Of a DNA stretch of 60,991 nt, positions 25,748-33,825 are shown piece by piece (the stretch's first letter is position 1; each line of letters begins with the position of its first letter). This DNA is from JAVBKX01 sp031553835 (GTDB lineage: Bacteria; Bacteroidota; Bacteroidia; Bacteroidales; Azobacteroidaceae): positions 1-60,991 of the forward strand of contig JAVBKX010000030.1 of NCBI GenBank assembly GCA_031553835.1. The letters run 5' to 3'. The position numbers and the translations under genes are program-made. A model generated the notes under the pieces. It made no database searches and had not been told where the DNA came from. It was given only the letters and a program-made list of their open reading frames with translations.

Positions 25748-26809
25748 TTAGTTAAACTGAATAATGGGCAGATTTCTCCATTTTGTAATTAATGCCGCCA
25801 TGTCATCCGGTAATTCTGATTGAAACAACATATTTTCACCTGTTTTCGGATGAATAAACCCCAGGGTTTGGGCATGAAGCGCCTGGCGCGGACAGGCAGC
25901 AAAGCAATTTTGGATAAATTGTTTGTATTTAGCCTGGTTTACGCCTTTGAGAATACCATCTCCGCCATATCTGGCATCATTAAACAATGTATGCCCGATG
26001 TATTTTAAATGGACGCGGATCTGATGGGTTCTGCCTGTTTCCAACTGACATTCAATCAAAGTAGTATATCCAAAACGTTCCAATACTTTGTAATGGGTAA
26101 CGGCCGGCTTGCCATGGTCGCCTTCGGGAAATACAGTCATTAATAATTTGTCCCGCAAATGACGGCCAATATTGCCTTCAATCGTACCGGCATCATCTTT
26201 TACATTTCCCCAAACCAATGCAATGTATTTGCGTTGAGTAGATTTTTGGAAAAATTGCGTTCCCAGGTGAGTTTTAGCATCCGGATTTTTAGCAACAACA
26301 AGTAATCCGGATGTATCTTTGTCGATTCGGTGAACTAAGCCCAGGCGAGGGTCTTTGATGTCGAATGCAGGATTGTCTTTTAAGTGCCAGGCGATGGCGT
26401 TGACAAGTGTGCCGGTATAATTGCCGTGACCAGGATGCACCACTAATCCGGCAGTTTTGTTAATAACCATTACATCATCGTCTTCATATACAATATTAAG
26501 AGGAATATTTTCGGGGATAATGTCTATTTCACGCCGGGGACGATCCATTTCGATCGTGATAATGTCTCCGGGTTTTACTTTGTAGTTGGATTTTACAGCT
26601 TGTCCGTTGACGAGTACAAATCCACTGTCGGCTGCTTGCTGGATACGGTTGCGGGAAGCGTTTTCAATTCTGTCAACCAGAAATTTGTCTATTCGAAGTA
26701 AACTCTGGCCTTTATCTGCCGTAAAACGAAAATGTTCGTATCGCTCGCAGGATTCGTCTTCGCCTCCGTCATTTAGAAAATCTTCTTCAATATCTTCAAA
26801 ATCGTGCAT
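25748..26809 (-). CDS. rluD: RluD-family 23S rRNA pseudouridine synthase
   Basis: Isomerises uridines to pseudouridine in 23S rRNA. The 353-residue protein has an acidic N-terminal extension, an S4 RNA-binding domain (about 37-95) and the catalytic motif HRIDKDTSGLLV with catalytic Asp163. The conserved LETGRTHQIRVHL and RQALHA segments follow. The best family match is RluD/RluC, and specificity for positions 1911/1915/1917 is inferred. It starts 8 bp after the PASTA protein gene. Confidence 0.92.
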   Translation of the reverse strand: MHDFEDIEEDFLNDGGEDESCERYEHFRFTADKGQSLLRIDKFLVDRIENASRNRIQQAADSGFVLVNGQAVKSNYKVKPGDIITIEMDRPRREIDIIPENIPLNIVYEDDDVMVINKTAGLVVHPGHGNYTGTLVNAIAWHLKDNPAFDIKDPRLGLVHRIDKDTSGLLVVAKNPDAKTHLGTQFFQKSTQRKYIALVWGNVKDDAGTIEGNIGRHLRDKLLMTVFPEGDHGKPAVTHYKVLERFGYTTLIECQLETGRTHQIRVHLKYIGHTLFNDARYGGDGILKGVNQAKYKQFIQNCFAACPRQALHAQTLGFIHPKTGENMLFQSELPDDMAALITKWRNLPIIQFN

Positions 26810-26817
26810 AATTTCGA

Positions 26818-27435
26818 CTAATACCAGGATTCATCTTGTGGCGAATCTGTATCAGAATTAAGAGTGGGATTGTCGGAGTCTGGCGTATGCTCCTCATTTC
26901 CATTGCTTACTTTTAATACCAGTTTGCTGTTGGTCGGTAAACGCTCGCCGGCATGCACTGTTTGGTTGCCGAGATTTAAACTGACTACAAGGTCTTTATA
27001 TGGAGCGGTAACATATTCGATGCTGACATTGGAAAAACCAATGGCATGCAACAAAGATAATGCCTGCCGGAGTGATTGGTCTTTTACTTCCGGAATGACG
27101 AGTTTGCGGGGCGAGTAAGCATTGATAGTAACAGAAATGTTGCGTTGTTCTTTGACTTTTGTTCCTGCAGAAGGTCTTGTTTCCACAATACTGCCTGCAG
27201 CCACCTTGTCATTATAAACAGAATCTGCCACAGTATATCGCATGGAGTTGCGTTCAAAAAACGGAGCGGCTTGCGACACTTGCAATCCCCGTACATCGGG
27301 TACCGTAACCGCCTGGCCATGTTTCGTGTAAATATTTAACCACTGAAATGTGCCAAACAACAGGAGAATGACTGCCAAAATGGCGGCCAGTATGTTTTTT
27401 AGATAAACATTGTTTATAAAGTTTAAGATTTTCAT
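26818..27435 (-). CDS. Membrane-anchored PASTA-domain protein
   Basis: A 205-residue protein with one N-terminal transmembrane helix (ILAAILAVILLLFGTFQWL, about 14-33) and two PASTA domains in the periplasm (VTVPDVRGLQVSQA... and LVIPEVKDQSLRQA...). It ends in a low-complexity acidic tail (about 180-205). PASTA domains bind peptidoglycan stems or muropeptides. There is no kinase or transpeptidase domain, so this is a stand-alone cell-wall-sensing or scaffold protein. Its position just before rluD and ddl supports a wall link. Its exact role is unknown. Confidence 0.88.
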   Translation of the reverse strand: MKILNFINNVYLKNILAAILAVILLLFGTFQWLNIYTKHGQAVTVPDVRGLQVSQAAPFFERNSMRYTVADSVYNDKVAAGSIVETRPSAGTKVKEQRNISVTINAYSPRKLVIPEVKDQSLRQALSLLHAIGFSNVSIEYVTAPYKDLVVSLNLGNQTVHAGERLPTNSKLVLKVSNGNEEHTPDSDNPTLNSDTDSPQDESWY

Positions 27436-27466
27436 TGTTCTCCTAATGCTTACAAGTTTTTAACAC

Positions 27467-27500
27467 AAAAAGGGAATAAACAGTATTACCGGTTTATCCC
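27467..27500 (-). terminator. Intrinsic terminator of rpmH
   Basis: On the minus strand GGGATAAAC (27492-27500) pairs with GTTTATTCCC (27472-27481, one bulged base) and is followed by TTTTT. It lies 25 bp past the rpmH stop and 31 bp before the PASTA gene. Confidence 0.75.
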
Positions 27501-27524
27501 CTCTGTAGGTCTATTATTGATAAA

Positions 27525-27677
27525 TTATCCGTTGTATTCGTCGGATACCGTTAGTTTTTTTCTACCCTTTGCACGGCGGCTGGCTAATACCCTGCGGCCA
27601 TTGGCTGTTTCCATTCTGCTGCGGAAGCCGTGTTTGTTTTTTCTTTTTCTGTTTGAAGGTTGAAATGTCCTCTTCAT
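27525..27677 (-). CDS. rpmH: 50S ribosomal protein L34
   Basis: A 50-residue, strongly basic protein with the L34 signature: it begins MKRTFQPSNRKRKNKHGFR, continues SRMETANGRRVLASRRAKGRKKL and ends in a short species-variable tail (TVSDEYNG). L34 is a structural protein of the large ribosomal subunit. It is not next to dnaA or rnpA here, which is usual in Bacteroidota. A well-formed promoter and terminator make it a single-gene transcript. Confidence 0.97.
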   Translation of the reverse strand: MKRTFQPSNRKRKNKHGFRSRMETANGRRVLASRRAKGRKKLTVSDEYNG

Positions 27678-27723
27678 GACGTTTGATATTTATTTATTGA
27701 AATAATTTTTTACTTTCGGGTTG

Positions 27724-27755
27724 CAAAGATAGAATTATTTTTCAGATGGTACAAA
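27724..27755 (-). promoter_or_regulatory. Promoter for rpmH
   Basis: A textbook Bacteroidetes promoter on the minus strand: TTTG (27752-27755), a 20-nt spacer and TATCTTTG (27724-27731). The transcription start would be near 27718, about 40 nt before the rpmH ATG. Confidence 0.75.
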
Positions 27756-27774
27756 CTTTTTGACAAAAAATGCC

Positions 27775-27782
27775 TACTTTTG
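27775..27782 (+). promoter_or_regulatory. Candidate -7 box for efp
   Basis: TACTTTTG fits TAnnTTTG. It lies about 20 bp from the divergent rpmH -33 box, so the two promoters are back to back. The efp leader would be about 140 nt. Confidence 0.5.
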
Positions 27783-27808
27783 CAACTTTCAAAAAGGAGT
27801 TTTGATGC

Positions 27809-27893
27809 AGTTAAATGGATTTACAAGAAGTTAGAGGAAGTTACAAATCTTTTTCGTATAACTTCATTTAACTTTGTTTCGTACATTTAACTT
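27809..27893. repeat. AAGTTAAATG-type repeat cluster in the efp leader
   Basis: Short related words occur in both orientations: AGTTAAATG (27809-27817), GAAGTTA (27827-27833), TAACTTC (27859-27865), and CATTTAACTT twice (27865-27874, 27884-27893). The outer and inner words can pair, so the leader RNA could form a stem of two 7-9 bp helices. Confidence 0.55.
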
Positions 27894-27929
27894 CCCCAAG
27901 CCTGTAACGTATAATTTAAAACTCAAAAT

Positions 27930-28493
27930 ATGGCAACGACTGCAGATTTTAAAAACGGTATGTGTATTGATTTGGAAGGTCAATATTATTATATCGTCGA
28001 ATTTTTACATGTGAAACCTGGTAAAGGCCCGGCATTTGTCCGTACGAAATTGAAAAATGTAACCAGTGGACGGATTCTTGAAAAAACTTTCAACTCGGGA
28101 GTAAAGGTAGATGAAGTTCGTATAGAAAGACGTCCATATCAATACTTGTATCAGGATGATATGGGATACAATTTTATGAATAATGAGACATACGAACAAA
28201 TTTCCATTCCCAAAGAAAGTATTAACGGCGTTGATTTCCTGAAAGAAGGCGATGTGGCAGAAGTGGTGGTGCATGCTGCGACAGAGACTGTGCTTTTTGC
28301 AGAGTTGCCGGCTCATGTGGTGCTCCAGGTAACCTATACCGAACCGGGATTGAAAGGCGATACAGCTACGAATGCTACCAAACCGGCTACACTGGAAACC
28401 GGAGCTGTTATCCGGGTGCCTTTATTTATTGAAGAAGGCGAAAAAATCCGTGTAGATACACGAGATGGCTCGTATGTAGAAAGAGCGAAATGA
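27930..28493 (+). CDS. efp: Translation elongation factor P
   Basis: EF-P enters the ribosome E site and relieves stalling at polyproline stretches. The 187-residue protein has the three-domain length of the family. The tip of domain I reads KPGKGPAF, with Lys32 at the position modified or functionally exposed in other EF-Ps. The C-terminal signature VPLFIEEGEKIRVDTRDGSYVERAK is complete. Modifying enzymes are not in this window. It is probably the first gene of a run with radC, the DUF59 gene and lpxH. Confidence 0.97.
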   Translation: MATTADFKNGMCIDLEGQYYYIVEFLHVKPGKGPAFVRTKLKNVTSGRILEKTFNSGVKVDEVRIERRPYQYLYQDDMGYNFMNNETYEQISIPKESINGVDFLKEGDVAEVVVHAATETVLFAELPAHVVLQVTYTEPGLKGDTATNATKPATLETGAVIRVPLFIEEGEKIRVDTRDGSYVERAK

Positions 28494-28508
28494 AATTAGT
28501 TGATAGTT

Positions 28509-28566
28509 GAGAATGGAGAATTCATTTCCTTGTCATAAAAACTCTCCATTCTCCACTCTCCATTCT
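28509..28566. repeat. Heptamer microsatellite with inverted arms
   Basis: GAGAATGGAGA (28509-28519) and its exact inverted copy (28543-28553) flank a 23-nt loop; the right side continues with further TCTCCA-type heptamers to about 28566. It sits in the efp-radC gap and belongs to the same GAGAATT family as the arrays at 116-143 and 53171-53198. Confidence 0.65.
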
Positions 28567-28589
28567 AAAATTAAAAGCCAACCAAACCT

Positions 28590-29291
28590 ATGACTGAATT
28601 TTACAGTCCAAAACTGTCTTTTAAAGATAGGGCGGACGAAGACAAGCCCCGTGAAAAATTACTGCAACAGGGCGTACGGGCGCTCTCCAATGCCGAGTTA
28701 TTAGCCATTATTTTAGGCTCAGGAAACAGGGAAGAAACTGTTGTCGAATTATCTCAACGTATTTTGGCGTCAGCAGGAAATAACCTCACTGCATTAGGCA
28801 AATATTCCATTAATCAGTTGGTGTCGGATTTCAGGGGAATTGGCCAGGCCAAAGCCATTAGTATTATTGCCGCCCTTGAATTGGGAAAACGCAGAAAGGC
28901 GGAAGAACAATCCGTAGTCCGTGTAAAATGTAGTAACGATATTTACCATGTGTTTTATCCGATATTATCGGATTTGCAAGTGGAAGAATGTTGGGTGATG
29001 TTATTAACCCGGTCTAATACTATTTTGGAAAAAATACGTGTCAGCCAGGGCGGTGTTTCGGAAACCGCAGTCGATGCAAAGCTGATTTTGAAAGAAGCTG
29101 TTGTGCGTCTGGCTTCAGGATTGGTACTGTGCCACAATCATCCATCCGGAAATATGTATCCAAGTACGCAGGATGACCTGATTACGAAAAAAGTGAAAGA
29201 GTCTGCCCGTTTGTTGGATATAACGCTGGTTGATCATGTGATTTTTTGCGAATCGGGTTATTATAGTTACGTGGACGAAGGCAGGCTCTAA
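28590..29291 (+). CDS. radC: RadC/JAB-domain DNA repair family protein
   Basis: A 233-residue protein with an N-terminal helix-hairpin-helix region (ALSNAELLAIILGSG, GIGQAKAISIIAALELGKR) and a C-terminal MPN/JAB metalloprotease-like domain. The metal-binding HxH...D motif is intact (His182, His184, Asp195 in CHNHPSGNMYPSTQDD). The family is widespread and historically linked to DNA repair, but its actual biochemical role is not established. It starts about 100 bp after efp. Confidence 0.92.
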   Translation: MTEFYSPKLSFKDRADEDKPREKLLQQGVRALSNAELLAIILGSGNREETVVELSQRILASAGNNLTALGKYSINQLVSDFRGIGQAKAISIIAALELGKRRKAEEQSVVRVKCSNDIYHVFYPILSDLQVEECWVMLLTRSNTILEKIRVSQGGVSETAVDAKLILKEAVVRLASGLVLCHNHPSGNMYPSTQDDLITKKVKESARLLDITLVDHVIFCESGYYSYVDEGRL

Positions 29292-29330
29292 AAAATATGC
29301 ATTCCGAATAACGGATTCCGAATTAATGTT

Positions 29331-29338
29331 TATTTTTG
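29331..29338 (+). promoter_or_regulatory. Candidate internal -7 box before the DUF59 gene
   Basis: TATTTTTG fits TAnnTTTG, 19 bp upstream of the DUF59 start. Just before it, ATTCCGAAT occurs twice (29301-29309, 29315-29323). Confidence 0.35.
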
Positions 29339-29357
29339 TCCGTTAGAAAATAAAAGG

Positions 29358-29684
29358 ATGATGATTATGGCTGATGAATTAATGGCGTTAGAAGAAAAAA
29401 TCGTAAAAATGCTGAAAACGGTATATGATCCGGAAATCCCGGTAAATATTTACGATTTGGGTTTAATATATGGAGTAGAAGTGGATGACGACAACAATGT
29501 GCTGATCCGTATGACGTTGACCGCTCCCGCTTGTCCTGCCGCCGATTTTATAATGGAAGATGTTCAAATGAAAGTGGAGTCGGTTGAAGGGGTAAAATCT
29601 GTGGAAGTGAAGTTGGTTTTTGATCCGCCCTGGGATAAAGATATGATGAGCGAGGAAGCGAAGCTGGAATTGGGATTTTTGTAA
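29358..29684 (+). CDS. DUF59/MIP18-family iron-sulfur assembly protein (SufT-like)
   Basis: A 108-residue cytoplasmic protein of the MIP18/PaaD/SufT family, involved in maturation of iron-sulfur proteins. Family blocks present are YDPEIPVNIYDLGLIY (near 22-37), the TLTAPACPAAD block with its conserved cysteine, and the end block VFDPPWDKDMMSEEAKLELGFL. The start is ambiguous (ATG at 29358, 29361 or 29367), and the first was used. No suf genes are adjacent. It is followed by lpxH after 62 bp. Confidence 0.88.
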   Translation: MMIMADELMALEEKIVKMLKTVYDPEIPVNIYDLGLIYGVEVDDDNNVLIRMTLTAPACPAADFIMEDVQMKVESVEGVKSVEVKLVFDPPWDKDMMSEEAKLELGFL

Positions 29685-29746
29685 AATAGATTCGGAGAAG
29701 ATTAAAAAATGCAAGAGAGGAAAGGCATCGGTTGGATTAACTAAAC

Positions 29747-30505
29747 ATGGAGAATAAATCGGATAAAATATATTTTGCCTCAGATGTTCATTTAGGATCA
29801 TTTGTTTTTGAAGATTCCCGAATCGTGGAAAAGCGGTTTGTACGTTGGCTCGACAGTATTAAGCACGATGCAAAGGAAATCTATTTAGTCGGCGATATTT
29901 TTGATTTTTGGTTTGAATATAAATATGTGGTTCCCCGTGGATTTACGCGTTTTTTAGGGAAAATTGCCGAATTGTCTGACAGTGGAATCGAAATCCATTT
30001 TTTTATAGGTAATCATGATATCTGGATTTTTGATTATCTGACCAAAGAAACCGGGGCCGTTGTGCATAAAAAACCGTTTATTAAGGAAATAGCCGGGAAG
30101 AAATTCTTTATTACACACGGCGACGGACTGGGCGATAATTCCAAATCTTTTAAGCTGATCCGTTGGATGTTTCACAACCGGTTTTGCCAAATTCTTTTTG
30201 CGGCTATTCATCCGCGTTGGGGAATCGGATTGGCTCATCATTGGTCGCGGCATAGTCGATTGCAGGGGTTGAAAGAAGTGGCCGGTTATTTTGGAGAAGA
30301 TAAAGAACATTTGGTCTTATTTACCAAAGATTATTTACAGAAAGATTCGTCTGTTAACTACTTCATTTTTGGACATCGACATATTATGCTGGACCTGATG
30401 TTGTCGCAACAATCCCGGATGTTGATTTTGGGCGATTGGATACAGTATTATTCTTTTGCTGTTTTTGACGGACAGGAATTGTATTTGGAACAATGGGAGG
30501 AATGA
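29747..30505 (+). CDS. lpxH: UDP-2,3-diacylglucosamine diphosphatase LpxH
   Basis: Cleaves UDP-2,3-diacylglucosamine to lipid X and UMP in lipid A synthesis, at the inner membrane. The 252-residue calcineurin-like phosphoesterase shows all metal-binding blocks: SDVHLGS (Asp13, His15), GDIFDFWFEYK, GNHD, THGDG and FGHRH. The FDFWFEYK context is characteristic of LpxH. It ends convergently with the kinase-like gene 49 bp downstream. Confidence 0.92.
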   Translation: MENKSDKIYFASDVHLGSFVFEDSRIVEKRFVRWLDSIKHDAKEIYLVGDIFDFWFEYKYVVPRGFTRFLGKIAELSDSGIEIHFFIGNHDIWIFDYLTKETGAVVHKKPFIKEIAGKKFFITHGDGLGDNSKSFKLIRWMFHNRFCQILFAAIHPRWGIGLAHHWSRHSRLQGLKEVAGYFGEDKEHLVLFTKDYLQKDSSVNYFIFGHRHIMLDLMLSQQSRMLILGDWIQYYSFAVFDGQELYLEQWEE

Positions 30506-30554
30506 GTTTTACCTTGATATATGAGTACGATGAGAACACTTTTGCAAAAAAAAG

Positions 30555-31181
30555 TTATAACTCGAATTTTTTTGCAACAAAATCACCAATATAATCTGTT
30601 GTCCCATTAATTCCCAATGCCGAAGAATTGATACACAAATGGTAAGACGTTGCCATTCCCCAAGTCTTGTTGCTGTAATAATTATAATAATTAGCCCGTT
30701 GCTTGTCTGTACGTTCAATCACTTCCTGCGCTTTGTCGGGAGAAATATGCTGTTGCTCTGTTACACGTTGCAGCCGTTCGTCTAAATTGGCGGAAATGAA
30801 GACATTAATGCAGCGAGGATGATCGCGCAGTACATAATCGGCGCAACGACCTACGAAAATACAGGATTGCTGTTCTGCCAATTGCCGGATTACATCGCTT
30901 TGTATTTGGAATAAAGATTCGTTTCGTAAATAATTATTGAGATATCCCTCATTAAAAGGAGATGAAAATAAGCCTGAAAAATCACCCAATAAATTGAATT
31001 TATTTTTTTCGTCGGCGCGTTCGAAAAATTCTTTTCCCAGTCCGCTTTCTTTAGAAGCCATGTGTATCAATTCTTTATCGAAAAATTCGATTTCAAACTT
31101 TTGAGCTAATTGTTGCCCGATTAACCGGCCGCCACTGCCTAATTGCCGGCCAATGTTGATAACATATCTTTCATTTTTCAT
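30555..31181 (-). CDS. Cytidylate-kinase-like P-loop protein
   Basis: A 208-residue protein of the cytidylate-kinase-like family. The P-loop-like GRQLGSGGRLIGQQLA lies at the N-terminus, followed by EFFDKELI and later segments CIFVGRCADYVLRDHPRCINVFI and RVTEQQHISPDKAQEVIERTDKQRANYY, which resemble the lid and LID-arginine regions. It is not the housekeeping Cmk, and its substrate is unknown. The upstream ATG at 31196 is also possible, but MKNERYVINIGRQ looks like the family start. It lies 22 bp after a MATE gene. Confidence 0.8.
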   Translation of the reverse strand: MKNERYVINIGRQLGSGGRLIGQQLAQKFEIEFFDKELIHMASKESGLGKEFFERADEKNKFNLLGDFSGLFSSPFNEGYLNNYLRNESLFQIQSDVIRQLAEQQSCIFVGRCADYVLRDHPRCINVFISANLDERLQRVTEQQHISPDKAQEVIERTDKQRANYYNYYSNKTWGMATSYHLCINSSALGINGTTDYIGDFVAKKFEL

Positions 31182-31203
31182 AAAATGTTGAATCATTTGT
31201 CGT

Positions 31204-32571
31204 TTAAATTATTTCCGGATTAAAATTTCGTCTTTTAAATTGACGATATTGAACGATTAGCAATACAGCCGTAATAATTACAGATATGAAGTCGGCAATA
31301 GGCATGCTGAGCCAAACTCCCGAAATGCCAAGGTATTGAGGTAAAATAATCAGTAAAGGAATCAGGAAGAGTACCTGCCGTGTCAGAGATAAGAAAATGG
31401 CTTTTTTTGCCATGCCGATACTTTGGAAAAATGTTGAGACTACCATTTGGAAGCCTACCAAGGGGTAAAACATGAATACATACCGAAGTCCTGGAACCGC
31501 CAAATCAATCAGATGAGTGTCGGTCGTAAAAATAGAAGCGACCGCATGTGGAAATAATTCAACAATACTGAAACCAATAACCATGATGATCGTGGCAATG
31601 ACGATTGATTTTTTTAGTACTTCATTTACACGGGGATAGAGCCTGGCTCCATAATTGTAACCGGCAATAGGCTGCATCCCTTGATTTAACCCCATGACTA
31701 CCATCACGAAGAGGAATGCGACCCGGTTGACGATTCCGAAAGCGCCGACAGCCAGGTCGCCACCGGTTTGAATAAGTCCGTGGTTAATCAGCACCACAAT
31801 GATACACGAAGCGGCATTCATAAGAAAAGGAGAGAGCCCGATGGCTACAATGTCTTTTACGATCTCCTTTTTTATCCGAAGCGCTTCCCGCTTTAAGGAA
31901 ATAAAATCATTTTTATCTGAAAAAAGATGAAATTGCCATATCAGAACAATCATTTGAGAAATCACGGTGGCAGAAGCGCTTCCTTGTATTCCCCAGTTGA
32001 AACCAAAAATAAATAACGGATTGAGTACCAGGTTGATCATTACGGTGTAAATCGTAGCCATCATCGCTTTTTGAGGTTTTCCTGCCGAACGTAGCAATGC
32101 GTTCAGCCCCATGTAAATATGAGTCACCACATTGCCCAATAAAATGATGACCATAAAGTCATGCGCATACGGTAGCGTTTGCTCGCTGGCTCCGAAAAAA
32201 TACAAAATAGGGGTGAGGAATGTCAGCAATATAACTGTAAATGAAAGGCCGATAATTAAATTCAATACCAATACATTCCCTAAAATGCGATTAGCAGTTT
32301 CGTAATCTCTTTGCCCTATGCGAAGCGATAGTAAGGCGGCTCCTCCAACTCCGACCAATGAACCGAATGCCGCTGCAAGATTCATCAATGGAAATGTAAT
32401 AGTTAGTCCGGATAGAGCCATAGCTCCAACTCCGTGCCCGATAAAAATACTGTCGGTAATGTTGTAAAGTGAAGCGGCTGTCATGGCAATAATTGCCGGG
32501 ATGGCATATTGCATCAATAATTTCCCGATAGGTTCTGTGCCCAGAACCAACGGAACTCCTTCTTTTTTCAT
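31204..32571 (-). CDS. MATE-family efflux transporter
   Basis: A 455-residue inner-membrane antiporter of the MATE family with about 12 predicted helices. Family-like stretches are TDSIFIGHGVGAMALSGLTITFPLMNL near the N-terminus, LRSAGKPQKAM in the middle and GLNQGMQPIAGYNYGAR in the second half. It is closer to the bacterial multidrug (NorM/MepA-like) group than the protein at 2527-3861. Substrate unknown. It lies between waaA and the kinase-like gene on the same strand, probably in one transcript starting at gltX. Confidence 0.9.
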   Translation of the reverse strand: MKKEGVPLVLGTEPIGKLLMQYAIPAIIAMTAASLYNITDSIFIGHGVGAMALSGLTITFPLMNLAAAFGSLVGVGGAALLSLRIGQRDYETANRILGNVLVLNLIIGLSFTVILLTFLTPILYFFGASEQTLPYAHDFMVIILLGNVVTHIYMGLNALLRSAGKPQKAMMATIYTVMINLVLNPLFIFGFNWGIQGSASATVISQMIVLIWQFHLFSDKNDFISLKREALRIKKEIVKDIVAIGLSPFLMNAASCIIVVLINHGLIQTGGDLAVGAFGIVNRVAFLFVMVVMGLNQGMQPIAGYNYGARLYPRVNEVLKKSIVIATIIMVIGFSIVELFPHAVASIFTTDTHLIDLAVPGLRYVFMFYPLVGFQMVVSTFFQSIGMAKKAIFLSLTRQVLFLIPLLIILPQYLGISGVWLSMPIADFISVIITAVLLIVQYRQFKRRNFNPEII

Positions 32572-32589
32572 CCGTTTTTTATGTTCGAC

Positions 32590-33819
32590 TTAAAATGTTT
32601 TGTTTATTTTTTTGTAGATTATTCTGGTTGCCCCTGTATTGTCTGATACATATTTGCCTGCCATTTTACCTGCTTGTTCCAATTTTTGCGGAGAGGTTTG
32701 GAAATGATCCAACAAATGGTCGAATGAAGTCGGATCACTGATGGTAAAGCCGCCTTCGCTTGCGATTAAGTCCCGCGCTTCCCTGAATTTTTGATAATTA
32801 GGCCCGAAAATTACAGGAATGCCATATACGGCAGCTTCCAATACATTGTGAATTCCAGCGCCGAACCCGCCTCCGATATACGCAGCCTGTCCGTAACGAT
32901 ATATGGAGGAAAGTAAGCCGTAGCAATCCAAAATCAGGCAATCGGCCTGGATGATATTGGTTTCGTTGGCCTTTGAATAACGTATATGAGGACGTTTCAG
33001 TTTATTGATGATTCCCTTTTGGTGCTCTTTGTCGATTTCATGAGGAGCAATGATCAATTTGAGTTCGGGATGCCGGTTGAAGTAATCGATCAGAATGTCT
33101 TCATCTTTAGGCCAGGTGCTTCCGGCTACCAAAGTAAATGTGTTGTTATGGTGAATGAAACGTTCAACGAGCGATAACTCTTTCCGGTTTTGATAAATTT
33201 CAAATACTCTGTCGAAGCGGGTGTCGCCCGAAACAGAAACATTGTGGATGTTGTGCTGGTGCAACAGGGCTAAAGACGATTGATCCTGAACGAAAATCCA
33301 ATTGTAACACCGGAGTACGGGGCGGTATAACTTTCCGTAAGGGCGGAAGAATAGCTGGCTGGGACGGAAAATAGCGGAAATGATATACGTCGGGATTTGC
33401 TTTTTGTGAAGCGCCAGCAGGAAATTCATCCAAAATTCATATTTGATGAAAATGGCCATCGCCGGATTAACTAATTCTAAGAAGCGATGCACGTTTTTGG
33501 GTAAATCAAACGGAAGATAACATACAATATCGGCGCCTTCATATTCTTTTCTGACTTCATAGCCCGACGGCGAGAAAAAAGTAAGTAAAATTTTTAACTC
33601 CGGATGCTCTTTCCTGATCTTTTCAATCATTGGCCTTCCTTGTTCAAATTCGCCTAAAGAAGCTGCATGAAACCATACATAACGTTCCTGAGGGTCGATT
33701 GATTGGCGCAAGGTGGAAAATGTTTCCTTTTGTCCTTGGATCATTTTTCCCGCTTTGGCGTGAAACGGAGCTATTAATCGGACAACCAAGGCGTACAATG
33801 CAATGGCAAATGTGTACAT
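32590..33819 (-). CDS. waaA: 3-deoxy-D-manno-octulosonic-acid (Kdo) transferase
   Basis: Transfers Kdo from CMP-Kdo to the lipid A precursor at the inner membrane. The 409-residue GT30-type enzyme has an N-terminal membrane anchor, the ASLGEFEQGRP acceptor-side motif with its conserved glutamate, the STWPKDE block and the donor-site segment YIGGGFGAGIHNVLEAAVYGIPVIFGPNY. It starts 6 bp after the gltX stop. Together with lpxH 2 kb away it shows that the cell makes lipid A with a Kdo core. Confidence 0.95.
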   Translation of the reverse strand: MYTFAIALYALVVRLIAPFHAKAGKMIQGQKETFSTLRQSIDPQERYVWFHAASLGEFEQGRPMIEKIRKEHPELKILLTFFSPSGYEVRKEYEGADIVCYLPFDLPKNVHRFLELVNPAMAIFIKYEFWMNFLLALHKKQIPTYIISAIFRPSQLFFRPYGKLYRPVLRCYNWIFVQDQSSLALLHQHNIHNVSVSGDTRFDRVFEIYQNRKELSLVERFIHHNNTFTLVAGSTWPKDEDILIDYFNRHPELKLIIAPHEIDKEHQKGIINKLKRPHIRYSKANETNIIQADCLILDCYGLLSSIYRYGQAAYIGGGFGAGIHNVLEAAVYGIPVIFGPNYQKFREARDLIASEGGFTISDPTSFDHLLDHFQTSPQKLEQAGKMAGKYVSDNTGATRIIYKKINKTF

Positions 33820-33825
33820 GGAATT

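Noticed and set aside
28501..28575. Intrinsic terminator of efp
   Set aside because: The inverted arms are A/G-rich micro-repeats with a 23-nt loop and no T-tract after them; a repeat array explains them better.
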